A stretch of DNA of 64,000 nucleotides, taken from assembly GCA_031310005.1 (NCBI GenBank), contig CM062384.1, forward strand, positions 1,736,001-1,800,000, in the 5' to 3' direction. Within the stretch, counting starts at the first letter, position 1. Each line of letters opens with the position of its first letter. Below are positions 1 through 10,306 of this stretch, one piece after another. The position numbers and the translations under genes are program-made. The stretch comes from Dactylellina haptotyla. Its lineage: Eukaryota > Ascomycota > Orbiliomycetes > Orbiliales > Orbiliaceae. The notes under the pieces were generated by a model. That model did no database searches and was not told the DNA's origin. It saw only the letters and a list, made by a program, of their open reading frames with translations.

Positions 1-2086
1 AGTTGAAGGTGGCGGCGACGTCTCGTCACCAGGGGGTGGCGGAGGAGGTGGTTCATTGCTTGGGCCCGAAGGCGGTGGCGGCGGCGGCGGAGACTGTGGT
101 TGTTAGTGAAAATGTATAGATAAACAATGTGAACTTGGTAATATTATTGTGTACCTGTTGCGAGTGGGATCCGTATCCCTGGTGCTGCCCATAGTGTGGC
201 TGTTGGGATTGATGATTGTGGTGATGATGATGGCTGCTATGATTACCTCCGTAATTCCCATATCTCGCTGGTGAAGGGTTGGCTTTGAATTGTTCATATT
301 GTTCTGTAACGCTCTTTACAAGGTCTTCGCAAAGTTCTTTCGCGTGCTGGACTTCCTTGGGGTCAGGTCCTCTTGTTTGCCCGAAATCGTGAAATCGTAA
401 GTATAAAGCACTAGATCAATCGACAACAATTTTGAAGGACGATTTGATATTGGCTTACGTAACGTGCAAATACATAGACTCGTCGCTTTCACGGTTGGTT
501 CCGTTTTCCATGAAACCAGACCCTCTACCTTTTATTTGGACTCGGCAACGTGTTTCCTGTTGGATATGTTTGACATATGCTCCCTGATGGCCAACGACTG
601 AAGCGCGTAGGTTGAAACCAGGTATTGGCTCCAGGCTAATAGGGACTCTTTCTTCTGGCCATTTACGCTGATATTTTGTTTAGTATATATTTCCAGACTC
701 GGTGAGTCAGGGGGGGGGGTATTATTTACCCGGCCAAACTCGTCGCGTTCAACTTGTTCAGGTGGTTCCCTTCTTCTAAATCGACGTTCGTCAACTAAAG
801 ACCCAAGTTCTTGTTTCATGAGTTCCTCAATTTTGGCAACAGCTTTGTCCAAACCCTCCTTGGTTGTGCTAGTAATATGTAGATAAAGCGGCGGGTTCTG
901 CTACATTGTCAATTTTGGAAGTTCAAAGAGAAATACCAAGTAGGTTCCGTTCTTACCTGCGGTGTGGCCATTGCCTTGTCTGGGTAGTATGCACCTCTTG
1001 TTGTAACATCTTTAGAGATAGGACAAATGTGAGTTAAAAAGTATTCTTTGTAAAAGAGCCGAAAGAAAAATGAGGAAGTGAGTGTTACCGGCGCCAGTTT
1101 CTTCTTTAATCTAAACAAGACCGGTTATGGTTGTCAGCAGCGTTATCAAATGGGTGCGACAGGTAGCCCGAAACTGCTATTAGATATAGTTCAGCTGCAA
1201 AGTTACCCTCAACCTCATGATTTTAGATGGGCCGTTTGAAATACAAAGACGAGCATCGAAGGACTACAAAATCATATGAGAAATGAAACAGCGGACAGGG
1301 TTTATCTTTACCATCTTTTGTGTTGAACCTTTTGTTAACGTGTATCTATTTCGCAGGTCGTTCACTTCAATATCTTTGATGTAATCACCGTCTTGTATAT
1401 GAATTTCGGTATTCATTCCTCCTGCCACGATTCCGGGTTTGGATCCTGTTGGCGTTTGGTTTAAAGTCTAGATGAGATTCAAATTTAGAAAAAAGAGCAA
1501 AAAACAGACTAATCAGCATATTTCTTCGACAACGGTGTGGTTTCAATTTGTGGGTCGACTTTAAAAGAATTTAAACCTACCTTAGATGTAGAAGGTCCGT
1601 CGGGAGGCATGCCACGCTTCGCTTGGAGTTGAGCATTGATTCTAGCGGCGGCAGCCGCTGAAGAGATGGTTAATTAAAATTATGCCAAAAATGGTGGGTG
1701 AAATTTTTCTTGCAAATACCTGCCGCTGCTGCGGGATCAATGGCAGCTTTGGATAACTCTGAGGACAATGGCTTGGGAGAAAGGGCAGAATTTCTAGAAG
1801 GACTTCTGCTTCGGCTAGGTCTACTGCTTGTCGAGTGCCGTGGCGAGCGCGACCGTCGGCTAGAACTATCCCACCTTGACCTATGGCCCGACCTGTCATT
1901 ATCACGTTCGCGGTCTTTGTCGTAATCGCGATCCCGTTCTTTATCCCGTTCTCTCTCTCTCTCTCTCTCTCTGTCCCTATCTCTGTCCCTATCCCTGTCC
2001 CTGTCCCTGTCCCTATGTGAGCGATCATGGCGGTCGCCGCGCTCCTTCTCGTCCCATTTGCTTCTCTTCCGTCGGTCTTCATCCAT
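1..2086 (-). CDS. KH-domain RNA-binding protein, KHDC4-like (partial, 3' end beyond window)
   Basis: Predicted nuclear RNA-binding protein of the KHDC4 (BLOM7) family, which acts with the spliceosome. Exons by phase: 2086-1720, 1657-1581, 1467-1312, 1110-1089, 1009-957, 897-730, 667-459, 371-155, 93-1. The N-terminus is a long RS/RD/RE-rich tract (residues about 10-100) after MDEDRRKRSKW, then an Ala-rich segment with RINAQLQAKRG. A first KH-like domain contains IKEETGADVTTRGAYYPDK. The second, best conserved block reads PGFNLRASVVG, then GAYVKHIQQET and VQIKGRGSGF, matching the human protein closely. The C-terminus is His/Gln-rich, then poly-proline, and is cut by the window edge. The RE/RD repeat is encoded by a CT microsatellite. 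Family identity is seen in sequence; the splicing role is inferred from the human homologue. Confidence 0.88.
1950..2015. repeat. CT microsatellite and CCCTGT-type hexamer array inside a coding exon
   Basis: A run of CT dinucleotides (about 1950-1972) passes into a degenerate hexamer array. On the minus strand these are in frame and encode the Arg-Glu and Arg-Asp repeats of the KH-domain protein, so length changes in units of six bases would alter repeat number without changing frame. Confidence 0.9.
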
Positions 2087-2766
2087 TATGCGGCGATGGG
2101 TGGAGGTGCTGGTAATTTATTATAGTGAAGTGGCTAAAACGAAGGCATTTATTAGTATTGGGGGATACATAAAGGGCAAATGTGGAGCGTCATCATGAAT
2201 ATAAGATTTTCGTAAATGTGATACTCACAGAAAATCGAGTTAGATCGCGGTTTTAGTACGAAAGGAGCGAGGGATGGGGTGCAGCAGATGGCCGTGTAGC
2301 AAATGGTGAGAAGAACGATGTTTGTTTCCAATGCCGAAATTGATATTTGCTGACTAAGGCGACCCAGGACGTGTTGTGCCAGTATTGTGCCAGTCTGTGC
2401 CTTTATTGCAACGCCTGCAACACAGAGCTTCCACCCAAGGCGGATTTCCAGGTAATATTTAGATTAGAATAGAATTGGAATGAGGCTCGCAATCTGGACA
2501 TGAGACCCCTCGCAAACTACGCATTCGGGGAGAAACATATAATTTGCTTGGATATGTGCAGGTATTTTCGATCTTAGGTTTCTCGGTAGCACACTGACAC
2601 TATATTGCTACAAAGAACGTATATTCGAAAGAAACGTAGATACACATTGTACAAGAATCAATAGGCGTTCTTTCAGATCTATCTTCCTTTCCTTCCTCCC
2701 AGACCCCATCTTTTTCTTTTGTTCTCTTTTTCGTTCAATGGTGTGAGATATCATGTACCAAGAGAG
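2087..2766. other. Intergenic: leader of the KH gene and downstream of an unknown locus
   Basis: No convincing coding region. The first 200 bases upstream of the minus-strand ATG at 2086 carry an ACTCACAG-type motif near 2225, which may be part of a leader intron. Nothing else is recognisable. Confidence 0.5.
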
Positions 2767-3447
2767 TTAATGCGAAGACATGGAGCTAATGGTCCTGGCG
2801 AGTCTCAAAGGCGATGTAATATGAGTAGTATCCCCATGAGGTGTACTAATAAGCATTTCCGTGTAGGGGCTTTGGCTGCCGGCGGAGTTGATATATGGCT
2901 GGAAAACAAGGAAATAACGTATGGGTTAGTAAGACTGTAACGGAAAGACTGGCTCAATCATCCATGAGACTGGTGTAGTCCAGGTACTGTAAAATAGGTA
3001 CTTACAACATTCGATTCCAGTTCGGGTTGAGCCTCCATTATTTGAGGCATGACAAGAAGTACTGGCGCATCGGGTTTTGGAGGCGTAGTTTGAAAATTAC
3101 AAGTAAGCTGCATGGGTGTAAATTTCTTCATCCTATGCACTGGTGGTCTATCGGGAACAGTTATTTTGCCCATGTCAGCAATCTACAATATCTTCGATTC
3201 TAACAAACCTAGTTGACTCGTTCTAGAGCACTGAAACAAGCTGGAAAATAACCAAATCGCTGGGGAAGTATTACCTAGACGAGTATACATTTGAGTGACC
3301 TGAGGGCTCTGACATGGCCTGGTTGCTCGAGTGCGATGGCCAATTGGAGAGAATAGAGGGATACATTGCGGCACTAGATCGATGCACATGACGAACATGG
3401 AATGCCCTTGGAATAGATTTTGCGAGGGTTCTGCTAGATGATGACAT
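2767..3447 (-). CDS. Uncharacterised small protein locus, exon structure uncertain
   Basis: I do not recognise this product. Two coding pieces are visible on the minus strand. The first (3447 to about 3275) starts MSSSSRTLAKSIPRAFHVRH, which is Arg/Ser/Ala-rich without acids and resembles a mitochondrial presequence. The second has an exon 3173-3006 (MGKITVPDRPPVHRMKK...) joined in phase through a GTAAGT...TTTTCCAG intron to 2898-2767, ending ISSMSSH and TAA. The simple join of the two pieces is out of phase; a small intervening exon at about 3227-3206 would close the first piece with a stop instead. So this is either two tiny genes or one with an intron I cannot place. Expression data would decide. 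Confidence 0.35.
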
Positions 3448-4999
3448 TTTTCCAACCTTATCGCAATATGGCTGTAACACTTTGCTGTTGCGCTTTATTA
3501 CCAGTATCAGTATTACGGTTATTATTGTTGCTATTATTATTATTGTTATTATTATTATTGTTGTTGTTATCGTTATTCTTTCTTTTCTTCTCTTTCCTCA
3601 AATGTAAAGCAGGATCCGATTAGATGGTCGTCGTCAGTGTCAGATTATTCGTGTAAAAGTGCTTATAAATGCTGCACCTAAGCTTCGACGAGAACCTTGG
3701 CAATTGGTTACGTCTTGGTGGTACCGAAACGAGCTGAGGAGGTTTCCCGTTGAGTTTGAAGTAAATAGTGCCCCAACTAAGGAAATTTCCTGTGGCAGAA
3801 CGGGCCTTTCAAGGCAATATAGCTTAGCTAGCTACTTGGGCAATTGAGGACAAAAGTAGTTTATTGTATGGGTTGGAGAGCGTTATTTGAAAGGGGATAC
3901 AAGAATGGTGGATTCTAGATACGACCTTCGCCGGGTTTATATGTTCTTCACGCAATTGCACCTAGAGTAAGGCCGCAAAGGGATCAGGTAGAGAGGTGCG
4001 ATCTTCGGTGACCAGAATATTGAATCGTTTCCCCACCCTTCATGACTGTCAGTTCCAGTGGCTCTTGAGCGGACATGGCGGCGGTTGAGCCAATCAGGCC
4101 GTTTCTCTGTAGCCCGACAGGGTTCCGGAGCGAAGGTCCTCGATGGCCGGCTCGAGTTCCAACACCCAACAAAATTTAAAGGGGACGTCGCCCTCGCTCA
4201 CTCACTTGCCCATCAACCATGCAGCCACCCTCAATGTGACCCTTTGGGTGCATGCTCCAATGATACGTCCCAGCGGGACAAGAGGGGACAGTTGCACGAA
4301 AACATCCGAAAACCGCCGAAGCAGGCGGGGGATGCAGATGCCCGGGAAGCGAATTTGGCCGGGCCAGCGGGCATCGATCATCGCTCTTTGGGGGTAGGCA
4401 TCCCGAGACGATGGCTGGAATGCACATGCGCGATCCACCGCTCGCCAGGTGAATTGGCCAGGGATGCCCCCGTCTATGCCCGCACACGGCGGCCTACAGC
4501 CAGGCCAACCATGTTTCAGCGGAGCACTGGACCTGCTTACTCTGAAGACACCCAGCACTGGCGATTGTTTCGATGCAAACAAACACCATCCTAAAATATT
4601 TTGACTTCGAAAAGGGAAACTGGAAATTAAATCGCTAGGACCGCCTGGCACTCAGGAGGTTCGCTTGTCCATACCGTCGAAAAATTTGTGCACAACAACA
4701 ACGTCCGCCGCCTGGTCGTTATTGAGCTTGGATTCATCCAGCCCCTTCCCCGATGAGCGATCTCCCTGTCAACCTACCCACTCTTTAATTATTACAGCGC
4801 GTCCTCCTCACTTCCATGTAAATTTACAAGTTATCCGCCTTCATTTCCACCGAATTACCACATCTCGTCTTAGTGTCCACCCCAGGTCACACAAACCCTC
4901 CACTAAACGCTCTTTCGTGGAAGACACAAAACCCGGCGTTTCCTGTTCCGTCTCTCGTCGTCGACAAGACCTTGCCATCTTGAACCGGATTTCGGTGGT
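3448..4999. other. Gene-poor interval of about 1.5 kb upstream of the aspartyl protease
   Basis: It begins with an ATT/GTT microsatellite (3518-3575). From about 4000 to 4660 the base composition is more GC-rich, and long open frames occur on both strands at once (for example 4058-4594 plus and 4202-4651 minus). None has a recognisable protein pattern, and the mirror-image openness fits a stop-poor GC-rich stretch. The last 300 bases are C/T-rich, as in a promoter and leader of the plus-strand gene at 5000. Confidence 0.5.
3518..3575. repeat. ATT/GTT trinucleotide microsatellite
   Basis: Imperfect run of ATT and GTT units just upstream of the ATG at 3447 on the minus strand; read on plus it would give poly-leucine, which is a shadow frame. 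Confidence 0.85.
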
Positions 5000-7221
5000 A
5001 TGCGTCTCATAGCTGTCATCTGCCTTGCTATCTGCATCCACTCAACCAAGGCGTTTGTCCCCTGGCGGGTGAACACCACTAATCTCGACCCTTCAACCTT
5101 TTACGCCGTTGAAACCCCATCTCCGACTACTATACGACGCCATGAGCTGAGAATATACAAGGCAGAGGCGAAATTCAAGTCAAGAGCCAGCAACAAAATT
5201 ACAACCAATAGACGAAAACTCTTGTACCCTCTTCCCTTCGCAAGAAGGGACAACGATAAAAACTCCGGCGCCATTTCTCTCTCTTCTGATCCGGATGATA
5301 TATGTACATACTATCCTTCTTCATATGCTTGTATCGTCCAGTGAGCTAGGGGTTGCTATTTCCCTGCTTCTAACATTCCTTGCGTTACAATTTAGCTTAC
5401 TGGGTCGATGTTGAGTTTGGCTCTTCCAAAAAGTCCTTCCGGATGGTCATAGACACAGGATCTGTAGGTTACCAGCCAACCCGCCCCCAGCTGTGATTAA
5501 ATCTGTTTACCCGCGATCCCACACGTCTCCAGACTGACAAATATCTCACAGGCTGATACATGGATACCATCATCCAATTGCAATTCTAAGAGTTGCCTCG
5601 CCCACAGAACCTTTGGCTCTGCCGACAGCTCAACCTTAGATTTGACTGGCAACGAATCATTCTCCATTAAATATGCCAGTGGCAATGTTGAAGGTACTAT
5701 TGTGAAAGATACCTTAGCACTAGGTTCGATAACTCTTCGAAACGTGGGATTTGGTCTAGCGACAACGGTTAGCGATGATTTTACAACTTTCCCAGTCGAT
5801 GGAATCCTTGGACTAGGGTTCCCATCCGCTTCTGCACAGAAAATACCCACTTTTTTAGATAACCTCGTATGCTCCCTCCTCCGAGTACCTTTTCTCTGGG
5901 CCCGAGCAGTCTATACCTACTGTCGCCCTCTTCAACAATAGCGATGTTTATACTTTCGAGTGCTTCTAGTCTAATCCTTCATGCGGCTTCAGGTGTCCCA
6001 AAACATTATTTCTAGGCGATTATTTGGAGTTTATCTCCATCGAACCTCCGATGGTGAAAAGAGGGGCTCCGTGATATTCGGAATGGTTGATGATACTCGA
6101 ATCGACGGGGGCACCAGGGCTTTGAATTATCATGATTTAAACAAAACCAGTGGCCTGTGGTCGATTCACATGGACGATGTTGTCATGGATAGCGAGAATG
6201 CCAACTTCGGAGGACGTAATGTCATTATTGATACAGGTAAGGCTAGAGCTTGTTTCCTGCGTGTATGCTGGCTATCCTAAGTCATATTCTCATAAATTAA
6301 TTATACTATATTTAGGAACTGCTTTAATATTGATCCCCCCAGCCGATGCGCTCAAACTTCATCAGTATATCCCGGACACGAAAAGTAATGGTGAAACATT
6401 TTATATTCGTAAGCATCATATCAGTTCTCAAACTACCAGAGATGGTTTGTCTTTATTAACAAGCTCAAATCATCAGCTTGCGACACGAAAACCCGCCTAG
6501 AGTTTCAGTTCGGAAACAACAAGTACGAAATATCATCTAAAGATTACATAGGAAACAAAGTTGACGCTGAAGGGAAGTTTTGTCTCAGTTTAATTGTGGG
6601 GAGAGTGAGTTTTATCTTGTTGATGCGCATACATCTATGAATCAGTCACCACAGCTAATCTCCATATTATTTTAGAGCGTACTACGCGATGGTGCGTGGC
6701 TAATTGGCGACGTTTTTTTAAGAAATGTGTATAGCGTTTTTGATATGGATAATTTAAGAATCGGGTTTGGTATACCAGTGGTAAATCCCGATTCGGCTGG
6801 AACGAGTACGACATCCCCTCTTGTAGCCCCCCCATCTACTCTTACCTCCACCCCTTTCAATGAGGATATATCTACATCCTCCACGGTTTCTTCAGAATCA
6901 TCCTCGTCATCATGGTTCTCCGCATTCTCCACTTTGGTCTTTTCACAGACCGAATTCGATATCTCCAGCAGCAGCAGCAGCATAGATACTCATATATCCT
7001 CCTTAGTTACATTGCCATCTGAACCGACACAAACTTCGACCTCCGGAGAAATAAATACATCCAATACCGCATTTACCAATATACCTGAAGCTGTCAATAC
7101 AACCTCGGCGTCTACTCCTGCAACTAGCTCTTCAGCCGCCTCATTACGCTGTCATACAGCGCAGTTCGACCAGTTCTGGGTTGCTTTTTTCCCCCTGGTT
7201 ATTTCACTATTTTCCGCATAG
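5000..7221 (+). CDS. Secreted, probably GPI-anchored aspartyl protease (yapsin/candidapepsin type)
   Basis: Pepsin-family (A1) aspartic endopeptidase expected at the cell surface. Seven exons in consistent phase: 5000-5330, 5396-5463, 5552-5866, 5993-6236, 6316-6408, 6477-6604, 6676-7221 (574 aa). A signal peptide (MRLIAVICLAICIHSTKAF) precedes a basic propeptide ending near RRD. The first catalytic site reads VIDTGSADTWIP and the second VIIDTGTALILIPP. Both active aspartates are kept, with Thr-Ala replacing the usual Thr-Ser/Thr after the second. WLIGDVFLRNVYSVFD is the typical C-lobe block. Residues about 425-550 form a Ser/Thr-rich stalk with a poly-Ser run, and the hydrophobic tail FWVAFFPLVISLFSA after a small-residue stretch fits a GPI signal. 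The first donor (GTATCG) is weak but is the one that keeps phase. Convergent with the next gene. Confidence 0.9.
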
Positions 7222-7453
7222 CGTTCCGGAGTTTTTTTTTGTTTTTGTTTCTTTCCCCCCATGTTTCTTCGTACCCCTTAGAGCCTACAACGCTCCTTTT
7301 ACGGTTCACTGTATTATACCATATACGAGCACTTGAATACTCAACCTTCTGGGCATTAAAAATATAGGCGAAGCACCATGTCCCCTTTAGTTCAAACTAA
7401 CTTGACTCGAAACTAAATCTCCGAATTCAATTTGCTGAAGCGCTTCAATCTCA

Positions 7454-9646
7454 CTAGTTCATCCATTCCTCTTCGATTGTTGATAAGTTCTTGATAAACA
7501 ATTCACCGGCATTCTCGAGGGTGTCTTCAAACACTATCCATTTTCCTTTCCTGTTCTACGAGGGAAATTATTCAGTATAACAGTGACCAAATAAGATACC
7601 AGAACGAATTGCTTACATATAATACAGAACTTGGGTGAACTTTGACAGTCTATTCCGCAAATATTAGCTATAATGTTTCAATAATCATGATTGCTTGTAT
7701 TTCTGCATACTAGTGACTGATTTGTCGTTCGATACGAACCATCAGGTGCCTGGCTGGCACAGTTTTGTTTATAAATAAATGCGATGCATTTTCGGATTGT
7801 AGTTGAAGTTGCGAGCTCCGTTTTTGGGGCCATAATACCACGACGCTCCAGGATTCGAAGTAGTTGCTGCCGTACATCAACAGCCCGCGACAATCGTCGT
7901 TCGTCCAAGCTGTACTTCCGGCACCACGCTATTCTCGTTGGCCCTGCCCTAACAAACCCCTCGTAGATGTTGAGCCATGTTAGAGCGTCGCCTTCCTGAG
8001 CAATGAAGGGTAAGGAGTTTTCATGATCGAAGAATTCCCCTTTCGTTAACCATACTGCTATTATAGTTGCTATTTGCTCGAAACAGCCTCGCTCCAAGGA
8101 GCTAATAAGCAACATTGCATGCAGCGGGTTCAAAGGAAGCTGGGCAGCCTGTTCGCCAAAGGGCTTGGTCAATCGAGTCTCTGAATCGATTGCTCCTAAT
8201 AACGCTAGCCGGTTCATTGCTTCGGCCACCGCAGCCGAAGGAGGGGGCGACGGGTAGTCGAAGCGAAGAGTGTTATCTATTCCTAGGGATTTTAATTGTA
8301 AAATACAGTGGTCGAGTGGCAACCTCCACATCTCTGGTAGCTCAAACTTTTCAAGCTTCTCGAAGGTACTTGCGGTGAACAGCCGAAAACATTTCCCCGG
8401 TCCTGTTAATCCTCCTATCCGAGCCCTGAGGTTGGCGGTTTCTTGGCTAACTGGTATAATTTTTGTCATTTTTGCATAACCGTACCGAGAGAATCCGAGT
8501 TCTTGGAAGCCGGAATCGATTACAGTTGACACCGGTATACGACGTGCGATGAGCTCGGCCGGCAGTGAAGTGACTATTACATAGTCGTATGTTCCAGAAT
8601 CAAGTATATGGTGTTCCAAGTGCGTCCAGTCGATCAGACTGAACGCAAAACCAAGCTTCGCAGTGCTTTCCACAAATTGAGGTGCTCCATGAAGTACCTT
8701 ATAGACCCTTTTCCCATCTTGAGTCGGCATGAATATCGCGGTAATGCCCGTGGAATTAGCGCCAGTCGACGATATAATTGTTTCTAGGGTTATATCCATA
8801 TAGTTATGGATATCTGAGAGGGTGTGGTGAAGGTCAACAGGGTAGGTACTTGTTTCCAAAGATATTCTACGGGATTCTGGCAAATATGTCGATATAAAAT
8901 CAAGGCACTCGGGTGTCGCCGCTGAAATGAGAAGCCGGAGGTCGTCTCTTCTTTTCAAAATTTTCTTTAGAAGACCAAGGATGACATCTCTACCAGTCAT
9001 TTAGTTGTTACCAAATATATATATGGGGGAAACCAAGCGTATCCTACATCTGGATCGTACGAAGGTGGCACTCCTGCAAAATAAGAACAGAATATCTACT
9101 GAGGAGAGGATCAACTAAAGCCCCTTGTATTAGGAGATCCGTGGTAACATGGACAACTTTGGATCGTTGCGATGTTGTATCTTCAAATGATATCGAATAA
9201 CCTACACAGAATTATTTCGTGAATATCGACTACCCAAAGTCGGGAACAAGGAGTGATGTGTCATATCAAACTGGATGTCCTGCCATACCAAATAAATACT
9301 GTCCTGTAGATAGCATATCATCATCCTGGCTGGAGGATTAGTCTCAGAAGTATATAAGAAAGTCCTGAAGGAGTGGAAAAGCATTCTTGCCTCTTTAGCA
9401 GCACTCTTTGCAGCTGTACCAGATGGCTACTGGCCCTGTTATTATACAATTTCACAGCAAAAGGTATCATTCAAGTAAATGAAGACTTACATGTACACAG
9501 CATATTAACTTTCCAGTATCAGCCCAACCCGCATCTAATAAAAATGCTGGTAACTTTCTGGCTGAATTTCCAGTAACACTCATCCAAAGCGTTATTTTGT
9601 TGTCATCAACAGCTTTCTGAGCGGCGATCTTATCGGTTTCTTCCAT
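7454..9646 (-). CDS. DHX35-like DEAH-box RNA helicase with eroded ATPase motifs
   Basis: Clear relative of DHX35, a spliceosome-associated DEAH helicase. Confident exons: 9646-9491, 9201-9048, 8989-7711, 7649-7617, 7555-7454; one or more exons between 9490 and 9202 are unresolved. The N-terminal exon reads SVTGNSARKLPAFLLDAGW where the family has a GxTGSGKTTQxPQ Walker A. The next has GYSISFED and LVDPLLSRYSVLILQECHLR, where DEAHER is expected. Motif III is SAAT. The winged-helix, ratchet and OB-fold parts are well kept (LPLNPLHAMLLISSLERGC, KVHPSSVLY, WIVFEDTLENAGELFI). The replaced P-loop lysine region and Q for the first D of motif II suggest weak or no ATP hydrolysis. The alternative is a decaying gene, but the long open C-terminal exon and clean splice phases argue for a maintained protein. 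Confidence 0.8.
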
Positions 9647-10306
9647 GGTGCTGAAGCCAAAGCTAGTTTAAGATGGCGTGATATTGATAACCAAGGTTGT
9701 TGATGCTTGGGGTCCCAACGCTGAGTTTAAGATGTCTTCTCTCTAGTTAGTGTTAGGGGTTAAGCATCAACTGAGTTTGCAAGGGTTTATGAGTAAAAGG
9801 ATTAGTCTCGTTGCCAGACGCTGGTGTTGCCCAGTTGTTAAAAGGATACTGAATACGCAACACATGTGTAGATGCAGTGCCCATATTATTCATCATTGCA
9901 TTGCAGACGCAACATGCCATATATGGTCACCATGCATAATGACGATGACGGTACTAACAAATTTGCTCTTCAACTAGTTCGAATATCATTTTTCATATTA
10001 ATTTCCTAAATCCCAGCGTATCTGCTACGCTTTTTCGCCTTTTTACTCTTCAATGCGGACAATGACATTGGACAGGAACTAAACAGAGTAATTATAAGCT
10101 CACACCGTCTTTTGTTGACAAATCCTCCGGTGAAGGCTTGTATCGAAGTGAAATATGCCAGAACAAGTGGACAACTTGATTTCATATAAAGGACACGGTT
10201 ATTATGCATTATATCATATCTGAATATTCCATCTTTTAAACTGATCTACTTGTTCTTAATTTTCTACGCGAATTTATTCATACAAATATAAAATTCTTAA
10301 CCATGT
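9647..10306. other. Intergenic: upstream of the helicase-like gene, downstream of sog2
   Basis: Contains a perfect 10-base inverted repeat (arms 9699-9708 and 9762-9771) and a repeated AGTTTAAGATG motif (about 9665 and 9724) just upstream of the ATG at 9646. A minus-strand frame 10209-10006 ends in a Lys/Arg-rich tail but has no support. Confidence 0.4.

Noticed and set aside
4058-4651. Long overlapping open frames on both strands
   Set aside because: Mutually antisense frames in a GC-rich stop-poor stretch, with no protein family pattern and no splice structure.
10006-10209. Minus-strand frame ending in a Lys/Arg-rich tail
   Set aside because: No joinable exons and no family pattern; a GTGTGAG...TTTAG stretch inside could be an intron, but nothing supports a gene.
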